Source: Liopterus haemorrhoidalis (Eukaryota > Arthropoda > Insecta > Coleoptera > Dytiscidae). Taken from it: a DNA stretch of 64,000 bases. The notes beneath the pieces are model-generated. The model saw nothing but the letters and a program-made list of their open reading frames with translations, was not told the DNA's origin and did not search any database. Below are positions 43,277 through 54,620 of the stretch, piece by piece. How positions within the stretch are numbered: position 1 is the first letter of the stretch; each line of letters starts with the position of its first letter. The stretch lies in assembly GCA_963971575.1 (NCBI GenBank), contig OZ020611.1, forward strand, positions 52,151,466 to 52,215,465, read 5' to 3'. The translations under genes and the position numbers were made by a program.

Positions 43277-46200
43277 CTAGCTGAGCACCCGTGCTTCGCT
43301 ACGGTATATTGACGACCGGGTTGCCAGATTATTATTTTACCAAATCGGGATTTTTACCAAATAAATATAAAAAATTCGGGATTAAGACTCAAAAAGCGGG
43401 AGAACCTAATAAAATGTACAACAAAATTTTTCAAAATGTTTATAAACAAACTCTCTCCCAAAATAGTAGTGAGGAGCAAAAAAAAGGTCCTCACTTCCAA
43501 AATAGAAGTGATGAGCAAAAAAAAAGGTCTTCACTCTCAAAATAGAACTGATGAGCAAAAAAAGGTCCTCAGTCCTCAACCCCAAAATAGAAAGTGAGGA
43601 AACAAATAATTTTTTTTGATTAATTCGAGATTTTAGCTGTCCCGCGCAACCCTGATTGACGATCTCATTTTAGTGTAAAATACTCAGTTTGTTTTTAAAC
43701 ATGTGTATGGGTAACCTTTGTAAGCCAAAACCTAGTCGATATCTCATGTTTCCTAAGAGATATTGAGGAATCCGCGAAATCACATTTCAGCCCTTTCCAC
43801 CCCCTTAGGGATCGAATTTTGAAAAGTTCCGTATTAGTGGATGCTTACGTCATGGAGGGAATATATTTCCAGAATTTCATGTCTCTATGTCAAGGGGCGT
43901 TCTATCGAATAAAAAATATCAATTAACCCCGTTAGAGATGAAATTTTAAAAAACTGTCAAAACTCTTACTAAACATTTTAAATAGAAAGCTATGTAGGTT
44001 TCTATTCAATAGAAACCTATGTAAGTTTTCTATAATTCACCCCGAATATAGATTCATCCCTTTAGGGGTTGATTAGGGCAAAATCCTGATTTTTTTTTGC
44101 AAACATTTGTATGGGTAACCTTTGTAAGCAAAAACCAAGTCGATATCTGATTGGTTCTAGGAGATATTGAGGAATTCCTGAAATCATATTTCACCCCATT
44201 TTTACCCCCTTAGAAGTCGACTTTCGAAAAATATCTTCTTAGTGGAATATATTTTGCGAATTTCATGTATCTATGTCCAAAAAACGTTCTATCGAATAAA
44301 AAATACCCATTTACCTCTTTAAGGGTGAAATTATAAAAAATTGTCTAAATTATTTTGAGGTATTTTAAAAAGACATCTATGTGCCAAAAAGGAACGTCAA
44401 CAAACACAGTTTGTAGGTTCACCCCTTTAGGGGTTTATTAGGCAAAATCCTGAAATAAGTTTTTCGGCATTTGTTGAGTAATTATTGTAAGAAAAAACCA
44501 AGTCGATATCTTATTGGTCCTAAGAAATATTAAGAAATCCTTGAATTCACATTTCATCCCTTTTCACCTCTAAGGGCTGCAATTTTAAAACACTATCAAT
44601 ATTATTTCGAGATATTTTAAAAAGACACTTACGTGCCAAAAAGATATTTTTCAACTCAACAATCTCAGGAAATACGACGGCATGTATAATTCACCCCAAT
44701 TTTATACTCACCGCTTTAGGGGTTGATTAGGATAAAAACCTGAAATAAGTTTTTCAGTATTTGTATGAATTATCTTTGTAAGCAAAAAGCAAGCCGATAT
44801 CTTATTGGTCCTAAGAAATATTAAGGAATCCTTGAAATCACATGTCACCCCTTTTCACCCTTTGAGGCTGAAATTTAAAAAAACTGTCAAAACCATTTCG
44901 AAATATTTTAAAAAGACACCTATGTGCCAAAAAGTAATGTTACATCTCAACAATCACAGGAAATACAACGGGATGTATAATTCACCCAAATTGTATACTC
45001 ACCCCTTTAGGGGTTGATTAGGATAAAAAACTGAAATAAGTTTTTTGGTATTTGTATGAATAATCTTTGTAAGCAAAAAGCAAGTTGATATCTTATTGGT
45101 CCTAAGAAATATTAAGAAATCCTTGAAATCACATGTCACCCCTTTTCACCCTTAGGGGCTGAAATTTAAAAAACTGTCAAAACCATTTCGAAATATTTTA
45201 AAAAGACACCTATGTGCCAAAAAGTAATGTTACATCTCAACAATCACAGGAAATACAACGGGATGTATAATTCACCCCAATTGTAGATTCACCCCTTTAG
45301 GGGTTGATAAGGACAAAATCTTGAAATTAGTTTTTCGGTATTTGTATGGGTAATTTTTGTAAGCAAAAAGCAAGTCGACATCTTATTGGTCCTAAGAGAT
45401 ATTAAAGAATCCTTGAAATCACATATCACCCCTTTTCAACCTTTAGGGGTGAAATTTTAAGAAACTGTCAAAACCATTTCGAGATATTATAAAAAGACAC
45501 GTATGTGCCAAAAAGAAACCTTATAACTCAACAAACACAGGAAATACGACGGGATGTAAAATTTACCCCGATTGTAGATTCACCCCTTTAGGGGTTGATT
45601 AGGACAAAATCCTGAAATAAGTTTTTCGGCATTTGTATGGGTAATCTTTGTAAGCAAAAACTAAGTTGATATCTTATTGGTCCTAAAAAATATTAAGGAA
45701 TCCTTGAAATCACATGTCACCCCTTTTCACCCTTTGGGGCTGAAATTTTCAAAAACTGTCAAAACCATTTCGAAATATTTTAATAATACACCTATGTGCC
45801 AAAAAGTAATGTCACATCTCAACAATCACAGGAAATACGGCGGGATGTATAATTCGCCCCAATTGTAGATTCACCCCTTTAGGGGTTGATAAGGACAAAA
45901 TGCTGGAATTAGTTTTTTGGTTTTGTATGGGTATTTTTTGTAAGCAAAAAGCAAGTGGATATCTTATTGGTCCTAAGAGATATTAAAGAATCCTTGAAAT
46001 CACATATTACCCCTTTCCACCCTTTAGGGGTGAAATTTTAAAAAACTGTCAAAACTATTTCTAGATATTATAAAAAGACACCTATGTGCCAAAAAGAAAT
46101 CTTATAACTCAACAAACACAGGAAATACGACGAGATGTAAAATTAACCCCGATTGTAGATTCACCCCTTTAGGGGTTGATTAGGACAAAATCCTGAAATA

Positions 46201-46468
46201 AGTTTTTCGGCATATGTATGGGTAATCCTTGTAAGCAAAAACTAAGTCGATATCCCATCGACCCGAAGAGATATTAAAGAATCCGTGAAATCACATTTCA
46301 CCCCTTTTCGCCCCTTAGGGGTTGAATTTCGAAAAATCCCTTCTTAGTGGGTGCTTACGTCATGGAGGGAATATACTCTCCAAATTTCAAGTTTCTAGGC
46401 CCAAGGGTTCGGGCTGGGCGGTGATGAGTCAGTCAGTCAGGACACTTGCTTTTATATATATATGTAGA
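43277..46468 (-). mobile_element. non-autonomous Helitron-type element with internal tandem array
   Basis: On the minus strand it begins TCTACATATATATATAAAAG and ends with an imperfect hairpin (CCGTAGCGAAGCACGGG) followed by TGCTCAGCTAG. It has no target duplication and lies between A (46469) and T (43276) in minus-strand sense. A 5' TC start, a 3' hairpin followed by CTAG, and A/T insertion are the Helitron rules. It lacks a Rep/helicase gene. The interior is mainly the array listed separately. Confidence 0.75.
43711..46330 (+). repeat. tandem array of about 290-bp units inside the Helitron
   Basis: Nine units carry GTAAGCAAAAA-AAGTCGATATC at about 43715, 44118, 44483, 44775, 45063, 45354, 45645, 45935 and 46225. 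The first two intervals are longer (about 400 and 365 bp) and the remaining ones 288-292 bp. Each unit contains TTCACCCCTTTAGGGGTTGAT. The short Met-starting frames at 44805 and 45677 are repeats of the same unit, not genes. Confidence 0.92.
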
Positions 46469-47150
46469 TAGATTTATCATTTTTTTAAATATGGAAATGC
46501 CAACTTTAATTTTCCAAACAATCATATCTCAAAATCGGTAAGAGATAGAGACCTGCAGTTTGAATTTTTGAAATCCTCAGACTTAAAATAGTTTAGAAAA
46601 AAATTGAAGATTTAGTGGCTAGCACACAACTTTATTGATGGGCCATCAAAGAAAATTGTCGAAAAGTACCAAAAATTGAAAATTAAAAAATTGATGTGAA
46701 GTGTGAATTTTCACACATTTCAGGGTTTCGCAGGTTTTAGTAAGTGAATGATGATTATTTGGGATACCAAAATAAATTTTATGTTAAAATATTTTATTAA
46801 TTTTAATTCGAATGGCCAATACCATTATTTAGTTTTCTAAATATGTGCAGTTTTTTTTTTTTTTTATATACCAAGGTTCATTGAGATTTTGAAAATTGCA
46901 TAACCCCGCCCAGTCTGTCTCAATTTTTTATACTTACATGTAACGTTTCCATGGTCATGATAAATAATATCTCTGTTAAAAATATTAGGCTAAGTTATTT
47001 CTACTCTGCTGCTAGAATGTTTTTTATACAAGTACTTTATGATGGCGGTCGGTCCTGTGGTGCCCGTGGTCGGAGCTGATTTTTTATTAAAAGGCTGGTA
47101 ACATTTTTTCCACACAAAAATTTTAGGGCCAGTCCGCCCCTGCGTATAGT

Positions 47151-47982
47151 TATTCTACATCCATGTGTCTCACTTAAGTATTTCAGTAAGTAACATAAAA
47201 ACTAGGGATATGTATACATAACTAACTGCATTTAATGTTTGTTTGTAGACCTTGAATCCCCTGTTGTCATCTGCCACATCACCATTTACCAGATATTCGT
47301 CTACAGAAAGGACGTGAGGACACGCCAGGAGCAGGACGGCCGTGTTAGCATCTAGCCTTCTACGAAGCCCTGTTACGTCACCATAAAATGTTATCTATGG
47401 TCTATTTCAAAGTAGAAAAAAGTAGATAGCGCTGCGAACCGAGTACGATTTACACTGGACAAATACAGTATAGCGGGAAATTTAAAATAAGTTACAACTA
47501 GGGCATGGGCGTAGTAACTGGGTTAGCAAGTGATTTTTTTTTTTTTTTAATCTGAAAATGGTTAATAGGATATTGAAATAAACAAGGCAGGGGTTAAATA
47601 CACTTATTTATACGACATAAATTCAATTTAATGGGAAATTTGAAAAATTTTAAAAATGATGTACTATATATGTATTATGTATTATATGTACTATATAACT
47701 AGAGAGATTTGCTAAAAGAGTTTAAATAAAGCAATAAAACAAACAATATATCTTCAGAGCTAAAGTTTCTTATTTAAATAATTATTGTAAATAAAAATTA
47801 AAAATATATGTATATATGAAGATCTAAAAATTATATCAAAAACTTCTTCTTTGGGCACAATCAGCTGGGCTGTCTTTTGGCCTCACATTAGTCCTCTCTC
47901 TTGATCTCTTAATTGTCAAGTGTCAAAAAATAATTATATGTCAGATAACCTAAAAAATATATAACTGCGTAAAAACAAATTA
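47151..47982. other. non-coding stretch
   Basis: A short plus-strand frame near 47310-47350 contains RTRQEQDGRVSI. A similar TRQDQDGRV peptide is encoded on the minus strand of the hairpin-headed repeats, so a small fragment of that repeat may be present. The rest is unassigned. Confidence 0.4.
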
Positions 47983-48389
47983 CAGTCTGTTCCAAACGGT
48001 TAAGCGGAACTAGATTTTGCAATCTAGTTACTTTCATCGTTTAAATCGTGCCTTTCGGCCGTTTTGTTTAAGCTTTGTAAATCATACTTACAATAAACAT
48101 TTTTTGGTTAAGGTTAATATCATTTTAAAATGTCATTTTCTTTATATTTTGATTTTTTGTGTCATTCTTAATACAAATTTCCCATTTATTTATTTTTTTG
48201 TCATTAAAATATCTAAAAAAAATATTTAATTTTGACATATGTCATTCGTTTCCATGGTTTCATTGTTTGAATTTTAAATTTTGACATCCCAACGTGAAAA
48301 AGGAAATAACCCAAGCAAGGTCCCTTCTCGTGATAACCTAAAAGAACTAAATTCCCAATTAGTTCCGCTTAACCGTTTGGAACAGACTG
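47983..48389. mobile_element. MITE, GGCTATTCCAAACG family (copy 2, best preserved)
   Basis: Terminal repeats CAGTCTGTTCCAAACGGTTA and more (29 bp, perfect) lie within TA target duplications (47981-47982 and 48390-48391). The 407-bp body is AT-rich. The CAGT start and TA target support a Tc1/mariner MITE. Confidence 0.88.
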
Positions 48390-48604
48390 TACATGGAGAA
48401 TGTTCTCCATAAAATCTACGCCAAGAATATAAATAAAAGTCTAAATATGTAAATAATAACAAAATATATGAAAAAAGTTAAATAATATAAATAATATATA
48501 TTTCCAATGTACGACACTGAACATCTGTCAACTTGGACTAAAAACAATATTTTAACAGTGTAATAGGGATGACGATCTAAACCAATCCGAAGCAAGGACA
48601 AACA

Positions 48605-48714
48605 GCTCCTATCTTCCTATATATATATATATATATGTATATGTATATAGGGGGCCGCAGACAATATTTACGTAATTTCGGGGGTCCCGTGCCAGAAAAG
48701 GTTGAGAAACACTG
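48605..48714. repeat. TA run and right end of a hAT-type element
   Basis: A short TA/TATG run (48617-48650) is followed by GGGGGCCGC and an end reading GGTTGAGAAACACTG. The end is the complement of a hAT-like CAGTGTTTCTCAACC terminus and matches the end at 13298. The left end is not found. Confidence 0.55.
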
Positions 48715-49370
48715 CTCTATAAGTTAAGCCATTTCTTCCAATTATTTTAATATCAACAACCCTTTCCATAACTTTCAATTTCATTTCGTCTTATCTGAGA
48801 ATAATGAAATTACTACAGCGGTAAACTAAAAAACAATTTGTTTCTTATATTGAACATTTTTTGTTTAATATATTTTTGGATAAAAAAAAATTAATGTTTG
48901 AAGTTTTTTAACTCGCATCCAACAAAATCTCCCCTAAAATGAAAATTTTTAAATTATATATAGCCTATAATTGATCCCTGTATTTGTATTATTTAAAAAT
49001 TAGTTGTGTTCAAAACGATACACATAGTGACATCTATTACCTTTTACTTGTACTAAATAGATGTTTACATTGGAATCTTGAATAAAGTGCTATCTATCGT
49101 ATATCTATTCAACTAGTAGTTGCATTACGCTTTTAAACTAATGCCGGGAATACCATTCGGCCATCAAGTTTCTAAATCCGGTAGTACACGATACAATAAT
49201 TCTTGTGCTACAAATCGTACGAGATTCAAAACGAGAAATCGCATCGTGTACTACAGGCATTATAATTAAAACCGGACGCAGAATATTATAGTCTATTAAT
49301 TTATATTATAATATTACAGAATATATGTAATAACCTTCTGTCATATTATATTATAATATTACAGAATATT
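48715..49370. other. AT-rich stretch with a short inverted repeat
   Basis: GTAGTACACGAT at 49185-49196 is inverted at about 49244-49255, enclosing about 48 bp; it may be a tiny MITE. A duplicated ATATTATAATATTACAGAAT (49302 and 49350 regions) follows. No gene. Confidence 0.5.
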
Positions 49371-49553
49371 AGGGTCTTATCCAAACGTTTAGGCGGAACT
49401 AGATTTTCAAATCTAGTGACTTTTAACGATTGATTGAAGCTTTTGATGATTTTGTTTAGGAAAAGCCAACTTCAATATATAAAAAAATTCTAGTGACAAC
49501 TTAAGAAATTTTAAATTCCATTTGGTTCCGCTTAAGGATTTGGAATAGCTTAC
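49371..49553. mobile_element. MITE, GGCTATTCCAAACG family (copy 4, internally deleted)
   Basis: Begins TCCAAACGTTTAGGCGGAAC and ends with TTCCGCTTAAGGATTTGGAA, so both terminal repeats are present around only about 120 bp of interior. Outer bases are diverged. Confidence 0.75.
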
Positions 49554-50126
49554 AACTCATATTGAAATTTAATGCTACAAGCATCTTGAAAATATCTTCC
49601 CGCTTAATAATATCTGCTTATCCTTTTCCAAGCTAGGTAAATTTATTTACTGCACTTCTTTTCAGATATTTTATTGTTATAATCCGTCTCAATTTGTAAT
49701 AAGAAACTAGATCTGGTTACTTTGGTAACTGTTGTGGTGTAAACAGACTTTGTCGTATCCGTGTGAACCAATACTATGATAATATTATAAATGTATTGGC
49801 AATACACAACATAAAAAATGAACTTTCCCTGTTAGCTCCGTATTACAAAATGAGACAGATATTATAATATCTTCGTCTAAAACTCTTGTTATTTGATGAA
49901 TGAAATATTTGATTGTTTTTTTTTTTTGCAAGCTTCTCTACAATTCACTTCCTCACTTTTCTTTCAACTGAGATCTCACCATCAGGGGTTTCTTCTTGCT
50001 CAATGTGTTCTTATTCATCTTGTCTATTGTTACTCTCGGAATTCAAATCTTTGTCTGCGTTGGAGTGGAAACTAGGAACTACAACTTCTGAAACAGACGA
50101 AGACTCCGAATCTGACTGGAGCAGTT
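49554..50126. other. non-coding stretch
   Basis: The frame 49913-50143 (FFFFASFSTIHFLTFLSTEI) is T-rich and shows no known domain; I do not call it a gene. Confidence 0.45.
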
Positions 50127-50702
50127 GTCTTCTTCAGTGTTGAATCCAAGGGGGTCCCCGGGGGGGTTTTCCCCCCTGGGTGACAAAAATACCCCCCCCC
50201 CCGGGAGAAAATTTTCAGTTATAGTTACAGTTCTGTAGTAGAATATTACCTACTACAAAAATATCGAAAACAATAAAATATCGACACAAAAAGTATCGAA
50301 TACTAAAATATTAGTATCAAAAGAAAGTAATCGATACTGTCTGAATAGCGAAAGTTGACCGGTGCGGCAGGGGAGAATATTACAAAGATACTTCAAATAT
50401 TAGGTCTGTTAGATATTTGTGGAATGGAAAGGTGGTTAAATGTAAATAAAAATAGAAAGACAAGTGTCAGATAACATGACATATATTTTATTATTGCAAC
50501 TGACAGGAAAAAAGTACAGTATATGGTTGCCATGAATACGCGGGTTGGCATAATTGTACATATAGTACTAACAAGGTCTATTTATAAGGTTTGTTTCAAC
50601 AGAGCTCAAAATCGGAACGGAATCACCTAGCGCTTGCGCACTTACAAAAAAGCGCTTCAACGGAACTTTTGAGTTCCCTTTGGAGTTCTTTTAAACGCTT
50701 TT

Positions 50703-50854
50703 TTGACCAAATTAAGGAATAGACTGGGACAAGACACTCTAAAAGATCTTCTGAAAATTTAAACTGAAGGACCAGATGAGTTACCTGATAATTTAATAGA
50801 CATTATTATAGGCACGTATGCTAAGAAAAAGCAAAGACGACTGAGATTAATTTA
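50703..50854 (+). pseudogene. hAT transposase C-terminal tail
   Basis: A frame with one stop reads RLGQDTLKDLLKI and then TEGPDELPDNLIDIIIGTYA and KKKQRRLRLI before its stop at 50853. The RLGxxTLxxLLxIxxEGP pattern is the end of the hATC domain in some animal hAT transposases. Nothing upstream is readable. It probably belonged to the surrounding element. Confidence 0.6.
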
Positions 50855-51087
50855 AATGATTTATTTACTATGTATGTATACCTTAATGTTTATATGTATA
50901 CTTAAATGTGATTTTAATATTTATTGATTTTTTCGTTATATAAGATATAATAGGGTACTGAAGTTTGCACAGTTTTTGCAAGTTTTACTAGTCTAATAGT
51001 TTGTGATTGAGAGATAATACATACATGTTAAATGTTTATAATTATATTCATTTTTATAAATTTCAGTATATTGTGGAACGTATTGTA

Positions 51088-51278
51088 CCATGAGTTCAAA
51101 AAGTAATTACAGCCGGGTTGGCTATGGAAAAATTAAATGTCTACTGCAAGCTTTAGAATTAATTAACTGTCATCATTTGTTTTATGTCATAAGTTTATAT
51201 TGTTATATAAAGATTGCACTAGAGATTATTTTATTTTTCTATAGCCAACCCTTATGTAATTACTTTTTGAACTCATGG
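51088..51278. mobile_element. 191-bp MITE with CCATGAGTTCAAAAAGTAAT ends
   Basis: Terminal repeats of about 45 bp (CCATGAGTTCAAAAAGTAAT onward) with few mismatches are flanked by TA on both sides. This fits Tc1/mariner mobilisation. Confidence 0.88.
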
Positions 51279-51504
51279 TATTATTTTATACCACCCTGAA
51301 GAAAGACATCTGTATTCATTATACTAACTTTACCCCCGGCTCATGTAGTTCCCCCCCCCCCCCCGGAGAAAAATGTCTGGATTCAACACTGGTCTTTTTA
51401 CACCACAGGTAGAGAGTTGTAAACAAGTTCAGATATAATTCACAGCGACTGTACCTGTTATAAGTCCTCATGATCGTGTCCCATTTTTCAGGGATTTTGC
51501 AAAT

Positions 51505-53075
51505 GGGTCATTCCATGTCAAGTGGTCTGATTTCAGAGAAGTGCCCTGCTCGACCATCACGGATTTCGATAAAAATTTGTATGGACATTCACACATGTCC
51601 CCAACGAACATTGGTAAAGTTTTACGTTCATCCATGCAATACTTGCTGAGATTTAGTAATTTGTTTGACCCCATACCGCAGCCTTCTATGGTATGACTCC
51701 GAGATTTCGGCAACTTTGAGACGCAGTATCTCTGGCAATATTTTGTTGAGAGAAACAAATCTTTGCCAACTTATACAACTTTTTGCGCACTATTAAACAA
51801 AATAATAAACAAATCTTCATGAGCGATTTCCGTGAAGAAAATTTGGATCAAACTTGGCCTAAAAATTTGCAACTCGAAAAAATTTTAAAGTTTGGCTTTT
51901 TATACCTCTGAAAGTAAAGGTACGATAAACGTGAAATTTTGCACATAATAACTTATCAATACAAGGTTAACGAATATAACATTTCACACTCCTAATATTT
52001 TTCATTAGTTCAGGAATTGAGTGTAAAGTTGATGATTTTTGTGAAAATGCTAAAAACAGGATAAGCTGCCCAATCATTGGCTTGGGAACCGGACAGATAC
52101 CCACAAAAGGCTTTGGAACCTTAACGAAGAAACCAAACTAGAGGCTTGGGGTCCTCAACCAAGAAACCCACCCATGGCTGGTATTGCACGGCTATCGGGC
52201 GTGAATCCTATGACTATGGGGTTACTGGTTCAAGTTTTTGAACTGGTAGTGACAATGTCACCATGGATCAACGCAATTTAGGTACTTATAATGCCTGTAT
52301 AAAACAAACAAGATGAAAAATAATGGAATGCATGCGATATTGCGATAGCAGCATGTGATAGAAACGTTCTCAACTTTGTTCCTATTTCTAAGGCCTTATA
52401 TACCAGGGATGAAAAACCAATCCTACTTTTTTAGGGGGTGTAAAACATGCTCTTTCTAATGAAAATAATTTAAAACAGTTTCCAGAAGGTATATTTTTGT
52501 AAAAGTGGGCTAAATATACCCTGTTTTTAGCATTTTCACAAAAATCATCAACTTTACACTCAATTCCTGAACTAAAGAAACATATTAGGAGTGTGAAATT
52601 TTATGTTCGTTAACCTTGTATTGATAAGTTATTATGTGCAAAATTTCACGTTTATCGTACCTTTACTTTTAGAGGTATTAAAAGCCAAACTTTAAAATTT
52701 TTTCGAGTTGCAAATTTTTTTTGCCAAGTTTGCTTCAAATTTTCTTCACGGAGAACGCTCATGAAGATTTGTTTATTATTTTGTTTAATAGAGCGGAAAA
52801 GTTGTACAAGATGGCAAAGTTTTGTTTCTCTCAACAAAATATTGCCAGAGATACTGCGTCTCAAAATTGCCGAAATCTCGGAGTCATACCATAGAAGGCT
52901 GCAGTATGGGGTCAAACAAATTACTAAATCTCAGCAAGTATTGCATGGATGAACGTAAAACTTTACCAATGTTCGTTGGGGACATGTGTGAATGTCCATA
53001 CAAATTTTTATCGAAATCCGTGATGGTCGAGCAGGGCACTTCTCTGAAATCAGACCACTTGACATGGAATGACCC
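51505..53075. mobile_element. large foldback element with 557-bp arms
   Basis: Arms 51505-52062 and 52520-53075 are inverted copies starting GGGTCATTCCATGTCAAGTG, with only scattered differences. A spacer of about 457 bp separates them, and AAAT (51501-51504 and 53076-53079) is a possible 4-bp duplication. Each arm contains the same outward-to-inward frame of at least 84 codons (MFLSTKYCQRYCVSKLPKSR), which I do not recognise and which may be incidental. No transposase is found. Confidence 0.85.
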
Positions 53076-53209
53076 AAATGTCATATTTAATGATGAAAAA
53101 AATATAAATTATGAACGTTAAGAAACATTAACTATGGAGACGTCATATTGATATATTTCGCCACTGAAAATTACCGATCAAGTTTAAATACTATTTATAA
53201 TATAGAATA

Positions 53210-54001
53210 CGAGGGTTGTCCGTAAAATAAGGTCTCCAAGGCGCTGGAGTCGCAAGGAATGCTTTAACGCAAGATCTGGCAACACTTGGTTGTAGGTATT
53301 TCCCGCCTACAAATACCAGCCACTCCGATCTGTCTGCGACACTTAATCTTGGTTTGGTAGACGAGTGTGAGTTACGTTCTGTGATTCGTTTTTTGTTTGC
53401 TAAGGACACTACGCCTATATAAATTTATCGACAGTTATGTGAAGTGTAAGGACATCAAAAAGGTGCGAAAATGGTGCAGAGAGTTTTAACACGGACGTAC
53501 AGACATCCATGATGAACAGTGTGCCGGACGGCCATCGGTTTTGGTGTCAAACTTTGAAGAACATTCGCCGTGCGATTCAAAATAAACGAAGGGAGTGCGT
53601 TTTCATCAACGCTCGTCCCCACACCGCCCGTGCAATAACCTCATCGGCCAAGTTGGATGGGATAACGTCACCCCCCCCCACTTTGCAACCTGGACCTAGC
53701 ACCAAGTGATTATCATCTCTTTCCTGCTTTGAAGTCACACCTGAGTGGGACGAATTTCAGGACCAACGAGGAGTTGAAAGAGGAGGTCGTACGCTACATG
53801 CGCGCCGCGGCGGGAGGCTGCTATCACACGGGTATACGACAAACGCTACACCGCATGCAATAATGCATCAATCGCAACGGGGATTATGTAGAAAAATAGT
53901 AGAAAGTTTAGGCTTTCCAACAATGTATAACTCATTGCAAATAAACGTGGTTTTCTGTATGAAAAAAAAAATTGGAGACCTTATTTTGCGAACAATGCTC
54001 G
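53210..54001 (+). mobile_element. mariner-like transposon, internally deleted
   Basis: Ends CGAGGGTTGTCCGTAAAATA and the complement CGAGCATTGTTCGCAAAATA, both leading to AGGTCTCCAA, are flanked by TA. The 792-bp length is about 500 bp short of a complete mariner. Confidence 0.9.
53350..53864 (+). pseudogene. mariner transposase remnants
   Basis: An N-terminal piece includes VIRFLFAKDTTPI, CKDIKKVRKWC and RTDIHDEQCAGRPSV, the mariner HTH region and linker. A deletion then joins it to the end of the catalytic domain: FINARPHTARA lacks the Asp of the usual HDNARPHTA box. The third-Asp region PSDYHLFPALKSHLSG and the C terminus (TNEELKEEVVRYMR) are kept, ending at TAA 53862-53864. The first catalytic Asp region is deleted. 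No function is expected. Confidence 0.85.
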
Positions 54002-54014
54002 TATATTGACTGAT

Positions 54015-54620
54015 TTTTACCGACCGCCAACTTCGAGATTTCGATGGATCTCCACGAATTGAGGTCCCTACATAACGTTTTGAATATTTTTAGCATGATG
54101 TCTGTCGGTCTGTACGTCCGTCCGTCCGTCCGTCTGTCTGTCTGTCTGTCTGTATGTCTATCTGTCTGTTTGTGTATACGTGCAGAGCGAATTCGGCTGG
54201 AAGGATTTTTATGAAACTTCATATTTAAGCTTCTGTTATCAATGGCACGAGTTGATCAACTTTTGGTAAAAATCGGTTGAATAAAAATGGGAGTTTGCTC
54301 GTGTCGATTTTAAGATTTTTGCGAATATTTCACAACAGAAAAATATTTCGAAAAAATTTATTGAACAAAAGTTGCTACAAAAGCAATAACTAACAACTTT
54401 TAATTGGTAATTTTGGATATTTTTTGGTAAAACGAAAAAAAATTGTAAATTTATCTAAATTTAAATTTTTTCATACTTATATGTAACGTTTCCATGGTCA
54501 TGATAAATAATATCTCTGTTAGAAAATATTAGGCCGAGATATTTCTTCTCTGCTGCTAGAATGTATTTTATACAAGTACTTTATGATGGTGGTCGGTCCT
54601 GTGGTGGCCACAGCTGATTT
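54015..54620. repeat. ACCGACCGCCA repeat family, copy 2 (compact)
   Basis: Starts ACCGACCGCCAACTTCGAGA and ends GGTGGTCGGTCCTGTGG. The same blocks appear in the same order as the two flanks of copy 1, but without the satellite, LINE and Helitron. It shows what the element looks like before enlargement. Confidence 0.8.

Larger units (their letters stand above)
35044..47088. repeat. ACCGACCGCCA repeat family, copy 1, expanded by insertions
   Basis: The left part (35044-35520: ACCGACCGCCAAC, CTGT tetranucleotides, TTTATGAAACTTCATATTTA) matches 54019-54450. The right part (46920-47088: TAACGTTTCCATGGTCATGA and GGCGGTCGGTCC) matches 54478-54620. Between them lie the 150-bp satellite, a LINE and a Helitron. 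The inner ends ACCGACCGCCA are inverted with respect to each other, so it may be a TIR element, but the true outer boundary is uncertain. Confidence 0.65.
33359..47142. mobile_element. hAT element shell, CAGGGGCGGACTGG family, 13.8 kb with nested insertions
   Basis: The left end CAGGGGCGGACTGGCCATG and the right end complement CAGGGGCGGACTGGCCCTA share 16 bases. They are flanked by the exact 8-bp duplication CGTATAGT (33351-33358 and 47143-47150). A hAT transposase relic lies at 34050-34966. The bulk is later material: a repeat with a satellite array, a full LINE and a Helitron. Confidence 0.9.
50135..51391. mobile_element. hAT element, CAGTGTTGAATCCA family
   Basis: Both ends share CAGTGTTGAATCCA. 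The flanks GTCTTCTT (50127-50134) and GTCTTTTT (51392-51399) match at 7 of 8 positions. Close to each end lie long G/C runs (50150-50210 and 51345-51365). The interior keeps a transposase C-terminal relic (50703-50854) and a nested MITE (51088-51278). Confidence 0.8.

Noticed and set aside
44805..45868. Two similar 63-70-codon ORFs (MVLRNIKESL, MVLKNIKESL) as a small gene family
   Set aside because: They are the same frame in two units of the tandem array; other units have stops.
43711..46330. CRISPR-like array
   Set aside because: Units are about 290 bp and wholly repetitive without short repeat/unique spacer structure, and the setting is eukaryotic.
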